Assembly (NCBI GenBank): GCA_015680905.1
Contig: CM027378.1
Coordinates: forward strand, 104,801,501-104,865,500
Reading direction: 5' to 3'
DNA length: 64,000 nt
Source: Coptis chinensis
Lineage: Eukaryota; Streptophyta; Magnoliopsida; Ranunculales; Ranunculaceae
The translations under genes and the position numbers were made by a program. The notes under the pieces were generated by a model. The model had not been told where the DNA came from. It did not search any database and worked only from the letters and a program-made list of their open reading frames with translations. Shown piece after piece: positions 48,618-60,752 of this stretch. The stretch's first letter is position 1. Each line of letters opens with the position of its first letter.

Positions 48618-51600
48618 TGTCACAGCCCGAATTTCTAAACAATTAAAAAAATGAACATTTGAAATATAAATATCTCAAACATCACTATATTCAATTGTCT
48701 AAAACCCAAAGCATGACGGGTGGATCTGACACATGTCAAAACCTAAAACCCACATCATAAAGAATCTTAACAACAAAAATCTCCAAAATTTCTCAACCAT
48801 CACTTTATTAAAGACTATCTTCCGTTCAAAAACATCATATAAAACTCTAAGAATAAAAGGTCCTCAACATCGTATTCTCATGTCATATGAACAGGAACTA
48901 AGCTATTACATACCTTACAAAAAGAACAGACCTAAAAATAAACTCCCGGATTGCTCCAGGCACGAATCCCAATCACACGCCATGGTTCCAATGCCTTCCA
49001 CCTATGTTCCCAAGAACACACCCACGCGTTACAAAACAAAGCAAACATAGGTCGAAGAAAATGGAATTTCTTTGGTATGAGTGTACTAACCACATATAAA
49101 CATTCAAAACTTTTCTTATCCCACTAACACTTTAACTCTATCATAACCTAATCATTCACAAACTTGGAAGGCAATTGGTTCCATCATTTCAACCGCATAG
49201 CTTCTTCCCAAGCAAAACTTCCATTATATAACTCATTATAATAACTTCGTTTTAATATCTAAACCATTGAATTTAAAACTTACCGATATCCATTTTTTTA
49301 ATCCAGATAAAGGGTAGGACCGCGTCCCTCACACAAAATATTATTAAGTCCTACCCTCCTCAAAAAAGAAAGTTAGCAATTTTATATAAGATGTGTAGAT
49401 ATCCTATAGGTATTCCAATGCAAGCCCAAATACACTCGCGATAATCAAATTAATTTATCTTATTAATTAATCAATTACTTTTCTTATACACATATTTCAC
49501 AACCTATGTGCCTTAGGTCATTCCATACATTCAAGGAATACCCAACCTTACATTCCCGTCATACACTCAGGAATACAACTAACCCGGTGAAGGTGAATAC
49601 CTTAGTTCCTCTCTGTGGTAGTCCAAACAATCCGGTCATTCATGGCACATTCAATGAATACCGGGGTCATTCATGGCATTTCAATGAATACCCATAGATA
49701 ACGCTTAACGGGCCATTTATGGCACATTCAATAAATGCCCACCTAACATATGACATCAATCGTATAAACTAAATTCTAAAAATTGAGGGCGTGGAGTTCT
49801 AAAGAGTCGCGGTAAATTTTGTTTATGCATTATTGAACTTTATTTTATATATCATTTCAGAGAACGAATGAGTAGCTTAATAAATGTATTTTTGGTTTAC
49901 GCGTTATTAGTTTCATGGATGTCTAAGTGTCAACGTTGTATATCATAAAATACTGCACAATCACATATTAGTTAATACACGTACACACGTATATATAGAA
50001 AGGTCTTAGCCTAAAGCCAAGCACGTTAATAGTCATAAACTTATCCTATTAGACCGAATCATAATTTTAGGAAAAAGTCAAATTTTCGGGTCAATTGGTC
50101 AAAGTCAACCCTGGTCAAAGTCAAAGTCAAAGTCCACTCTGGTCAACCGTCAAAGTCAGAGTCCACTCTAGTCAACAGTCAAAGTCAACCTAGCCTAAAC
50201 TCCAAAACCCAAAAGCCCAAAGCCTAAAAATTTAAAAAACCAAACAAAAAAACATATAGCCCACCACGATTTGGCCCTAAGCCCAAATCGTGGTTCACTG
50301 CTTCATCTCCTTCCTCTCAAATTCTCCACCACCACCGACCACCACAACAGCCACCACCGGCCACCTCTACAAAAAGAACCCAGTTTTGATCCATTTTCAA
50401 ACCCCTACCTATCTATACTAACAAATCACGATTTCCTTATACTGGAAAAATCGCGATCTACGGCCATTACTAATCCTTCAAGCTTCAATCGCCCCCTCTG
50501 AACACCCAAATCCACCACCAACAATCAACAAAAACCCAACAACAAAAACTCACAACAAAATTCATACACAACAACATTCAAAGCAAACAAAAAAAAACAG
50601 AACGGTTTGGGTTCTTGTTTGAACGCCATTAATGGCTGTTCAAAGCTTCCCAACGTTCATAACTCAATTCCACCACTGCTCGTCATTCCCCGGCAACCCA
50701 CACAACCTATATAGATCATCCCCTACCACAACACTTCCAATCACCCACCAAATTCCTCTGGACCAACAATAGCAGTAAAACAAAACCCTAGTAATTGAAT
50801 TCTATTCAAATCAAATTAATCAATGAAGTTGGTATTTACTAATATCTATTCTCATCCTCATCACAAGATAATAAACTCATGAAATTTAGATTTTTGTCGA
50901 GTTTTTATACAACTGTAGAACTTCAAAATTTGATCTAACAAAGGCACCATTTCGGATATGATTAGCGATTAACGAGATATCAATTAATGAAAACACTATT
51001 TCGGATATGATTAGCGATTAACGAAAAAAAGTAAAATAATTTTTTCGTACTACTCCGCGGTTTTAAAACCGGCAGTTTTTACCAATATATAAAAAGCAAA
51101 ACCTATACACCGATATCTGGCTGTAAATCGGTGATATAGCAAAATAGCTACTCACCTTAACTAACGATTTCGGCGAATTTTTTCTCAGCCGAATCGTTAA
51201 ATTGCTCCACCTCTCCAAAAAAACCAACTTCTTTCTCTGCCTCCATTTTTTTTTTATATTTTATTATCTTCCAAACCCTATTCTCTAGAACAATGTGTTT
51301 ATATACTTGGGTCTGAAACCCAAGCCCAACACCGACTCGGGCCCAAAACCAAGCCCACGTATCCCGAGTCCAATCCGGCCAATTTTTAAAATAAATAATT
51401 AAATTAATTAATTAAATAGAAAAATCGTTATTTAAAAATCTGACAATTCTGGGGCCTCGTGCTCACGCCGCCATTAACGGCCTCAGAGCCCGGCAGTTCA
51501 ACAAAGACCGCGATATCCAGAATATCTGAGGTTTGACGGTTCTATATCAAATCCGAGTTTCTCTAGAGTTTTAACAACTTCGGCGACCACGTAGAATAAA

Positions 51601-51816
51601 AAAACAAGACAATGAGCAGTATAAAAACATTAGACAGTATACACCGATATACCAAAAACTCTACGTGAGAAAACTCCCCGAAAAACAATGACAACATTTA
51701 TCCATTTACCTACGGGCTTTCATCCGTAACTGATAGTTATCATCTATCCATTATCTATTTTTATTATCTTTATTATTATTATAAAAAAACAAATAATAAA
51801 AACACGGGGTGTTATA
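48618..51816 (+). mobile_element. Solo LTR of a Ty3/gypsy-type element
   Basis: 3,199 bp from TGTCACAGCCCG to GGGGTGTTATA, flanked by TATAG (48613-48617, 51817-51821). Removing it restores the ACATATAG-TTT sequence seen in the right arm. TGT(A/C)ACA(C/G)CCC...GGGGTGTTA ends and multi-kb length are common in chromovirus (Tekay/Del) LTRs; the last CA has become TA. No gag-pol is present and short frames such as 50271-50501 are unsupported. TATATATAG at 49988-49996 may be its TATA box. Confidence 0.72.
50075..50192 (-). promoter_or_regulatory. Cluster of W-box cores (TTGAC) in the solo LTR
   Basis: About a dozen GTCAA words (TTGAC on the minus strand) occur in 118 bp, mostly as GGTCAAAGTCAA repeats. 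TTGAC is the core of the WRKY-factor binding site. The cluster lies about 80 bp after the putative TATA box, so its position relative to transcription is uncertain. Confidence 0.5.
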
Positions 51817-52055
51817 TATAGTTTAAACGAAACTACCATATCAGCACATTATTGTATCCAAGAGAAACTTAGCCTCATATGTACTGAAAAAGAACAAGTG
51901 CACCATTTAACCTATATCATATATGAATGACAAACAAATTTCACAATATGGAACTCATTAATCAATAAGAAAAATATATCTCAAAATATATTTGGTAAAA
52001 AAAAACATTCAACAAATATTTCAAAAATACCCAAAAATATATTTTTTGTATTTGT

Positions 52056-52250
52056 TTAACAAGACAAAAACTTAATGAAGCAAACAAAAGTTGCAGATAT
52101 AATGCATTGGAATACCTTTTTCTTTTTGATATAATCTTTTAGCTGACACACGATAACCATTTTGCATACCTTTGTAATTCTATTTACTTCCATTTGACTG
52201 GCCACTTCTTGCTGATTTAGTAGACCAACTAGAACTTTCATCACATTCAT
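52056..52250 (-). other. Unassigned small frame in the left arm, mirrored at 53428-53628
   Basis: A 64-codon frame (VLVGLLNQQEVASQMEVN) occurs in the left arm, and its inverted counterpart at 53428-53628 on the plus strand is also open with about ten replacements. Both are simply the two arms of the palindrome. I recognise no family. It might be a relic exon of the ancestral element. Confidence 0.3.
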
Positions 52251-52794
52251 ATTAAAGTCTTACACATGGTAATAACCATGACCAATTTCAACATTCTTCT
52301 TGTTGAACTAAGGTTTTCATATTTCTAACAAAAATTGGTTTTTTGGAAATGAATAATGAAGAGACGAATTGTACAAAATAACCAACCAACCACCAACCAA
52401 ACCAAATGGGACAAATTCATAAAAATTGGTTGATTGTTACATTAGTTTATTTCATGTGAAACATGAGCACAAACTGGAAAAAAAAAGGGTTTTGACAAAT
52501 GAATTCTTGAAATGAAATAGAGAAATAAAGATAAAATGAAAAATGCAAAGTGATAAGGTGAGTGGTAGGAGAATGATAATTAAAAAGTTGCAAAAAAGTG
52601 AGAGAACTGATAAGGAGAAGTGTAAGAAAAATGTAAGATACAACTGGTTTTCCCGCTAATAGTTTTTCCCGCCAAATTATTTTCCCGCCCAAACTGTTAT
52701 GACCATTGTCATCTTTCATGTGAGAGATTGACAAACTTGAGTGCATTGTATGTCAGCAACTGTACTGTATGCACTTTGACTTTATTATAATAGT

Positions 52795-52842
52795 GTTAGC
52801 TAATGAAGATTGGGAACAAAGTGACTTTATTCATTAGCTAAC
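52795..52842. other. Apex of the foldback: hairpin with 22-nt loop
   Basis: GTTAGCTAATGAA (52795-52807) pairs with TTCATTAGCTAAC (52830-52842). Pairing extends outward through GCACTTTGACTTTATTAT and on through both arms. Confidence 0.93.
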
Positions 52843-54622
52843 TATATAATAATAAAGTCAAAGTGCATCTGATCTGTTGTCGACATATTAAGATACTCGA
52901 AGTTGTCAATCTCTCACATGAAAGATGACAATGGACATAATTTGCCAAGAAAAACGTTCGTTAGGGCGGAAAATAATTTGGCGGGAAAAACTATTAGCGG
53001 GAAAACAACTATATCTCTCATTTTTCTTACACTTCTCCTCATCAATTCACTATCCTCATCAGCTCTCTTACTTTTTTTATAACTTTTTAATTATCATTCT
53101 CCTACCACTTACCTTATCACTTTGCATTTTTCATTTTCTCTTTATTTCTCTATTTCATTTCAAGAATTCATTTGTCAAAACCCCTTATTTTTTTCCTTTT
53201 TCAGTTTGTGCTCATGTTTCACATGAAATAAACTAATGTAACAATCAACGGCGACGACTTTGTCCCATTTGGTTTGGTCGTGTTGGTTGGTTATTTTGTA
53301 CAATTTGTCTCTTCATTATTCATTTCCAAAAAACCAATTTTTGTTAGAAATATGAAAACCTTAGTTCAACAAGAAGAATGTTGAAATTGGTCATGGTTAT
53401 TACTATGTGTAAGACTTTAATATAAATGTGATGAAAGTTCTAGTTGGTCTACTAAATCAGCAAGAAGTGGCCAGTCAAATGGAAGTAAACAAAATTACAA
53501 ATGTATGCAAAATGGTTATCGTGTGTCAGGTAAATGATTATATCAAAAGGAAAAAGGTATTCCAATGCATTCTATCTGCAACTTTTGCTTGCTTCATTAA
53601 ATTTTTGTCTTGTTATACAAATACATAAAGTATATTTTTTTGGGTATTTTTGAAATATTTGTTGAACGTTTTTTTTTACCAAATATATTTTGAGATATGT
53701 TTTCCTTGTTGATTAGTGAGTTCTATACCGCGGAATTTGTTTGTCATTCATATATGATATGGGTTAAATGGTGTACTTGTTCTTTATCAGTACATATGAG
53801 GCTAAGTTTCTCTTGGATACGATAATGTACTGATATGGTAGTTTTTTCCAAACTATATGTCTGCTACTTTAGTAGTTTTTGATACTCAATCATTGGTGAT
53901 ATTATTATTTTTTATGTTATTGTTATTTTTTATATAAAAAAAATTACTAAGTTTCACTGAAATGTAAATTTTTTTAACTGTGAGTTACGAACTGAAGAAT
54001 ATGTTTGCCACTTCCATTTGATATATGATATATATAAAAATAAACTTATACTTTTTAAAGATATTTTGGGCTAAATTTCATTTGGATGTAATGTATTAAT
54101 ATGGTAGTGACTTTCAAACCACATGTTTGCTACTTTAATTGTATATTTAGTACTTAGTGAACTTGTGTATCTTTTGTTATTTTAATTTTATATTAAGTTT
54201 ATCTAAAATGTAGTTTGTTGATTTGTGAGTTATATACTATGGTACGGAACTTGTTTGTCATTTATATATGATATTGGTTAAATGATGAACTTGTTCTTTT
54301 TCAGTACATTTAGGGCTAAGTTTCTCTCGGATACAATTTATTGATATGGTAGTTTCTTTCAAACAATTTGTCAGCTACTTTAATAGCTTCTGGTACTCAA
54401 TCGTTGGTGATATTATTATTTTTTAAAAATTTTTTGTTTGTTTTTAAAAATTTATTAAGTTTAACTGAAATGTAAAATTTTAAACTGTGAGTTACAGATT
54501 GAAGAATATATTTGTCACTTTTATATGATATATAGTGAAAAATAAACTTGTATTTTTTAAATATATTTTGGAGTAAATTTCGATCGGATGTAATGTTTAA
54601 ATTAGTAGTTACTTTTAAACTT

Positions 54623-54923
54623 TGTAGTAGCCATATTGAGGGATGTATCCATAAGTCTTGGGCAAGAGATCTGCCCGGACCGTGAGTGTGTATTGGCCCG
54701 AAAAATGGGCCCAAGACCAAACTATGCCCTAGGAGTAACCCTAAAAGGGGGAGGAAAAGAAGGAGGAGGGGGGGTGAGAATGGAGGCAGAGGGGGTGAGG
54801 AGTGTGAGGTGAACTCTGGCGCTTGATCCCTCGAAAAATGTGCGTGAAACCTAATTGGTGCAACCGATCTAAAAGAAGCGAGAGTGAGTAAAATAGGGGT
54901 CAGCGGTGTTGTGTGGTGCGACA
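54623..54923 (+). repeat. 5' LTR of the CLASSY-carrying element
   Basis: 301 bp. Matches 60489-60752 with scattered differences. G/A-rich middle (AAAAGGGGGAGGAAAAGAAG). Confidence 0.85.
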
Positions 54924-54949
54924 AATGGCGCGTCTGTGGGGATCGGTTT

Positions 54950-56820
54950 CTCAGCGGCTTATTTCGTTTTTCACCAATCGAGGACTTAGTCACCGACTCA
55001 TTTTGAACCGAGTGAGTCAATCAGAAAATTATTGGTGGGTTGGTGTCGTCTAACAGCAGTTCTTAAAGGATCGAGTTTGATTGTGGAGAGCAAATTACCT
55101 AATGAAATACTCAAAACAAGCAGCTCATTTGATGCGAAATCAGGTGATAGTTTGATTAGATTTCATAAATGGGGTATGAAGTAATATAAGATGATGAAGA
55201 CATGTACTTTCGAATCGGGGATAGCCTCGTCCCTAGCTTTTGGGCCGGTATTAGGAAGAAAGATGTTTATGCATTGTGGAATTTGGTTAATGAGATAGGT
55301 GAGAATGATGTGGGTGTATTGAATACTGAGAGTCTGAATGAAGTGAATAAGTGGAGAAATAGAAGTTGGTGTTAGAGGACCATGGTCACCAAGAAGGCAA
55401 TTTTGAGTCGATTAGTAAGTAAATTTGGACCGAAATTGGAGTGTTATGGCCCGTGGAATTCGAGGAAGGTGCAGTAAATCTTGTAGACTTAGTTGGTGTA
55501 ACTTTCGACACTTATGTTGAGCATGAACCTTTCGAGGAAGAGGACGCATTATAGTTCTTTAGCGCATGCTATTCATGGAAACAAATGGGCGTAATTGCTA
55601 GGATTTTCTGAGGGAGAACCCGACAATGCTATTAAGAACCACCTTTGGAATTCCACTCTTGGCGTGGCGACAGGTTGAAGATTAGGGGACCATCCTTGAA
55701 AGAGGATGGAACATATCAACCTTGACAAAACCAAAGCGTCCTGAAGAAACATTGTCATCGCGGAGATGTCAATTCATTTAGGTCCTCGGAGGGAAAGATG
55801 TGAACTTTGTTGAGAGCATGTCCGTCGATGTGATGATAGAGCACAAAGTAATTACATTATTCTTGGGAGCTAATGAACCACCGAGAGCCTCTTCCGTCCG
55901 ATTGGCTCGTGTTAGTGCATTTAACATTTATATTCCTCCAAACGGCACGAAATGTTTCAATTATCTAGGAAGTCCCGTGTCTTGGGCCTCTCAATCAAGT
56001 GACACGACCGGATATCAAGTATTTGCAGGTTGCTTTCGAAGGTGTTTGTGGTGAGCCACCGGTGCCTTCTCGGTGTGGACATGGTTGTTGTGGTACTAAA
56101 GGGAAAAATCCACGAGAGAGTTCACTTTTAGGGCGAGTTTGTTGAATTTGAAGAACCTCCATACTTCTCGATCCGCGAGTTGGCTTCCATAGCGGCATGA
56201 TTTAAGTAAAATCGCTTGGCTCAAAAGTGGCTTGGAGAATTCCAACACCAAAGGCAATCTTGGGTAGTAGTTGTGTAATGCCTCAAGGAGCTTGTCTTGA
56301 GATGGGAAACCTGAAAGAAAGTAGGATGAATGAACTTATCTTGCGGTTTGAAGAGGGTAGGATCGGGGTAATGGGTTTGATGATGGATGTGATGTCGACC
56401 CGAATGTCTAGTCAAACGTTTGCACTACCAGCTAGGAGTTGACTAGTTCAAAGAAAATAGGACTTATTATGGGTCTGTAGAACTGCATGTAAAGAAGATT
56501 CAAGAGAGTTGCTATATGGGCTGGTGTTCATTTTATTACATTTATTTTATGAAGCGATTCTGGTGTAGAGCTTCATTTTGGTGTGATTGTGTGAAAATGA
56601 GGGTCTGCTTTTTTATTTTGTTTGATTGATGGGCTGATGGTGTGCGATCGGCTAGTCACGAGCATCTTCAAGCACACATCAAAAGGGAAGTTTGCTTTTA
56701 TACTACATATGTTACAGCAGGCTTTCTTTTAGAAAGCATGTATGTTACAACTTTTTCGTTTAGGTTTTGTTTAGAAGTCTGTAGCGATAGGTCAAAAAGG
56801 ATATATAGGTGGGCGGGGTA
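54950..56820 (+). other. Internal region of the LTR element, not recognised
   Basis: Gene-like base composition but no frame longer than about 100 codons and no domain I can name. It may be further, more decayed, parts of the captured gene or non-coding element sequence. Minus-strand frames here have no support. Confidence 0.4.
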
Positions 56821-56823
56821 ATA

Positions 56824-58470
56824 AATTGAGTCATGAAAGAAGTCCTCAAAGAGATCCGATGATGGTCTCGAGACATATGGAGGGAAATGTCACTAGCATT
56901 GGAATGCTCTAAGGATGCTCTGAGAGACACCGTTGAAAACAATGTAAATCTGAAAAAGAATGTGGCCATTCCTTTGTTCTCAAGGATGATCTGGGGTATG
57001 TTTGTCGGGTCTGCGGTGTTATCAGAAAGAGCATGGACACTATGTTTGACTTCCAGTGGGGAAGGGTTTCAAAGACCACGCGGACTTACATGTCTGAACC
57101 TCAGAGTACAAAAGAAAGAGAAGAATGTGGCGCTGCTCCCTTTCCTGGAGTTAATAGTTCTCATGATCTCGCAAAGTTTGATATATCTGTGCATCCGAGG
57201 CACATGAAAGAGATGAAAGTGCATCAGCTTGAGGGGTTCAATTTCTTGGTTAGGAATTTGATATCTGATAACCCATGTGGTTGCATCCACGCACATGCTC
57301 CAGGATCTGGAAAAGACGTTTATGTTGATCGGGTTTCATTCAAAGCTTTTTAGCTAAGTATCCACGAGCTAGACCACTGGTTTGTATTCTTGAAAGGCAT
57401 TTTGGCTACATGGAAGAAAGAGTTTGCAATATGGCAAGTAGAAGACTTTCCTTTATATGATTTTTATTCTTCCAATGCATTGAGTCGGGAGGAACAGTTA
57501 ATGGTCTTGAAAGAATGGGTTGAACACAAGGGGATATTGTTCTTAGGTACTCACGGTTTGCTAGTATTGTGAGTAAGAGTGAAAATAGCGAAGCCGATGG
57601 TGAAAGGCGTCATGATATACTTACTGGGTTCCTTCAATTTTGATTTGTGATGAAGGCCACACTCCTAGAAATGAGGAAACAGATGTCTTAAGGTCACTTT
57701 TGAAAGTTCGGACACCTAGGAAAGTTGTATTGGCGGGGACCTTGTTTGAGCCATGTGAAAGAAGTATTCAACATCCTAAATCTTGTCCGCCCCAAGTTCT
57801 TGAAGTCCGATACTTTTTCAGATTATTAAAAGCGTGTGATGAGTAGAGTACAGATTTCTAGTGGGAGGAGGCAAGTGAAAGCCGAAGTGCGGATGCATTG
57901 TTCTTTGACACAATCGTCGGGGACACTTTGCGAGAATGATGATAACCTTAGAAGAAAAGTTACATCGGACAAGACCTGCCGGAAATGACAAGCAATGTTC
58001 TCCACTATTACAAAGGAGATTTTTAGAGGAACTTCCCCGGTCAGTTGATTTCTGATCCTACTCAATCTCGATCCACAACGAGACGCATTATAGACGGTTT
58101 GAAGAAAGTGGAGCAGTTCAAGAGAACGGCCATTGGATCTGCCGTTTCTCTGCATCCTATGTTAAAAAAAGAAATCTCGAGGGTCCATTTGTTTTGGCGA
58201 CAAAATTTCTGCGTTAATAATGAAAGTTGGATAAGTTGTTAATGAAACTTGATGTTAGAGGCGGAGTGAAGGCCAAGTTTTTACGTTAACATATTGGGAC
58301 TCTGTGAATCTTAAGGGAAAAGCTGCTTGTGTTCTGCAAGTATCTCCTTCCAATGAAGTTCTTGGAACGGTTGGTCGTTCGCACCAAGGGTTGGAGGGTT
58401 GGCAAAGAGATCTTCATGATCAGTAGTTATGTTTCACAGCCAAAGTAAGTGCATGAGGAATGTTTGGCCC
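56824..58470 (+). pseudogene. Captured fragment of a CLASSY (CLSY3/4-like) SNF2 chromatin remodeller
   Basis: Segments in shifting frames, in family order: IWREMSLALECSKDAL; a CxxC region (ECGHSFVLKDDLGYVCRVCG, about 56960-57020); DISVHPRHMKEMKVHQLEGF; helicase motif I HAHAPGSGK (Lys present, next residue Asp instead of Thr); [20 protein letters not shown]; motif [89 protein letters not shown] (to about 58415). CLASSY proteins are plant SNF2-family factors that recruit RNA polymerase IV to loci for 24-nt siRNA production in RNA-directed DNA methylation. At least six frame breaks and stops; introns are absent where I can follow it. It lies inside an LTR element, so it is a captured copy, not the host gene. 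Confidence 0.85.
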
Positions 58471-58959
58471 GAAATCGCCAAAAAAGATGTTTGTTCTGTG
58501 TGCATGGTGAAAAAGGGAATCCTTCATGAAGGTTGCATAGTGATATGAAGGCGAGTTGCATGCAACGAATAACTCGGAAATCCAGAGGAACAAAGAGATC
58601 TAGAGTTTGGGACTGAGATCAACAGATTGGAGCGTCCCTAATACAAATGGTAAGAGGCGATTCTGAAGAGATCTGAGACATACAAATGGCGATTCTGAGA
58701 AAAAGAAAGATTTGCGGTACCGTGGAAACGAGTGGAGATGGAGCTGATATTTACTAGATGATGTTTGGTCTATTCTTATGTGGGAAGAGATAGAGATGAA
58801 AGCTGCCTTTAAGCCCGAGAGGGGGGGATGAGCCACTCAGCGGACCCTGGTGTCCGAATCAAACATGGGGGCAAGCCGGTTGCCCCTCACCGATCATTCT
58901 GGCCAGGAGATAGGCGGGGGATGAGCCCTCCGACAACCCGAGCAAACCCGGGAGTGGGA

Positions 58960-59770
58960 TGAGCTCTCCATGGACCAGAGATGCTAGAGATACATGGGGC
59001 AATGAGAGAGCCCTAACCGGGCGACAACCGGTCGAGCCGTGGAGTGGGATGAGCCCTCCGGATCGAGATGCTAGAGATACATGGGGCAATGAGAGAGCCC
59101 TAACCCGGCGACAACCCGTCGAGCCCGTGGAGTGGGATGAGAGCCTCTACGGATCAGAGATGCTAGTGATACATGGGGCAATGGGAGAGCCCCAACCGGG
59201 CGACAACCCAAGAGAGCGGAGTGGGATGAGCCCCTCCGCGGATCGAGACGCTAGAGATACATGGGGCAATGAGAGAGCCTAACCGGCGACAACCGGTCGA
59301 GACCGCTGAGTGGGATGAGCCCTCGGCGTGTTAGAGATGTTAGAGATACATGGGGCAATGAGAGAGCCCCGGCCGGCGACATCCCGGTCGAGCACTGCTT
59401 GAGTGGGATGAGCCCTCCGCCGGATCGAGAGATGTTAGAGATATATGGGGCAATAAGAGAGCCCCAACCGGGCGATAAACCGGTCGAGACCGCTGAGTGG
59501 GATAGCCCTCCGCTGATCGAGAGGCGCTAGATATACATGGGGCAATGAGAGAGCCCTAACCGGGCGACAACCGGTCGAGACAGCGGAGTGGGATGAGCCC
59601 TCGCCGTATTAGAGATGTTAGAGATACATGGGGCAATGAGAGAGCCCCAGGCCGGCGACATCCCCCGAGAGCCCGGAGTGGGATGAGCCCCTCCGGCAGA
59701 TCGAGATGTTAGAGATACATGGGGCAATGAGAGAGCCCCAACTGGTGAAAACCGGTCGAGCTTCCTTGAG
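58960..59770 (+). repeat. Nine tandem copies of an approximately 90-bp repeat near the 3' LTR
   Basis: CATGGGGCAATGAGAGAGCC recurs at 58993, 59080, 59172, 59260, 59349, 59444 (as TATGGGGCAAT), 59536, 59627 and 59718, spacing 87-95 bp. Each unit also has GAGTGGGATGAGCCC and CGGGCGACAACCGGTCGAG. Frames through it on either strand are repeat artefacts. Degenerate related sequence continues to about 60260. Confidence 0.93.
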
Positions 59771-60488
59771 GGGGATGAGCCCCTTCCGCGGACGGAAAGG
59801 CAAAAGAAACGAGGCGGTCAAAGAGAGTAGCCCCGAGCACGGTTGAGCCGGTCGGAGTTACAAGAGATATCGTTGGACATGAGATCCGAATCAAACATGG
59901 GGCAAAGCGGGGTTGGCCTCTCACGAACTTCTTTCGGAAACGAGAGGCAGTGGGGTGATGAGTCTTCCGCCAAGCGAGTTCAAAACTACAATTGGAAGGG
60001 GCGAGAGTCCGCTTTCGGATGACGGGATATTGAGGTCCATGAGTAAGGGCAAAGGGGATGAGCCCTTTGGCGGATACAATATTGAGTTCTGTGAAAGGGT
60101 GAGACACTCTGTGCACATAGTAGTAAGTTATGTGGAGGAGAGTTTATGGCCGGGACAAGACACTCTGCGGGTATGGTAGTGAATTTTGTAGATGAGAGTG
60201 GATAGGCTGGGTGGAACACTTCACATGAGAATGGAGTTTGAAGAGTGAGAGTGAAGGGGATGAGACCACTCGTGGATCGCTAATGAGTTCTATGAATGAG
60301 AACCGATAAAGTGAGACACTTCCACGGACATCTGATCTAGTAGCCGAAAGATGCGTGGATATGAGATGTCCCGGGAGAAGAAGGCTACGTCTGATCCGCA
60401 GGGACAATGTGGATATCTAGAGTTGAGAGAAAGAGACAAGGGCGCTTGAGGACTTCGGGTCCTTATGCGCCGAACCGAAAGGGGCAAT

Positions 60489-60752
60489 TGTAGTAGCCAT
60501 ATTGAGGGATGTATCACATAAAATCTTGGGCCAAGAATCTGGCCCGGACCGTGAGTGTGTATTGGGCCCAAAAATGGGCCCAAGACCAAACTATGCCCTA
60601 GGAGTAACCCTAAAAGGGGGGGGAAAAAAGGAGGAGGGGGTGAGAATGGAGGCAGAGTGGGGTGAGGAGTGTGAGGTGAACTATGGCGGCTTGATCCCGA
60701 AAGAATGCGTGAGGCAACCTAATTGGTGCGGCCGATCTAAAAGAGGCTGAGA
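60489..60752 (+). repeat. 3' LTR of the CLASSY-carrying element (truncated)
   Basis: About 264 bp of LTR, losing homology at GAGGCTGAGAATG, some 40 bp before the LTR end. It is followed directly by the duplicated target sequence. Confidence 0.75.

Larger units (their letters stand above)
54623..60752 (+). mobile_element. LTR retroelement carrying a CLASSY gene fragment (no gag-pol)
   Basis: The 5' LTR (54623-54923, TGTAGTAGCC...GGTGCGACA) is followed at 54926 by TGGCGCGTCTGTGGGGA, a tRNA primer site of the TGGCGCCGTCTGTGGGGA type. The 3' LTR starts at 60489 after a purine-rich AACCGAAAGGGGCAAT and is cut short at about 60752. The internal 5.5 kb encodes no recognisable gag, protease, RT or integrase. 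It holds a SNF2-type CLASSY fragment (56824-58470) and a tandem array (58960-59770). About 30 bp of target (GGATGTAATGTTTAAATTAG onward) is duplicated on both sides, unlike a normal 5-bp duplication. Confidence 0.78.

Noticed and set aside
50271-50501. 76-codon frame in the solo LTR (His/Pro/Ser-rich)
   Set aside because: Low complexity, inside an LTR, no family resemblance.
54397-55020. 207-codon minus-strand frame
   Set aside because: It spans the junction of a foldback arm and an LTR and is Pro/Leu- and Lys/Asn-rich low complexity. It has no domain and would need fusion of two unrelated elements.
59315-60219. Several frames on both strands through the tandem array
   Set aside because: They are periodic translations of the 90-bp repeat and its flank, with no independent coding signal.
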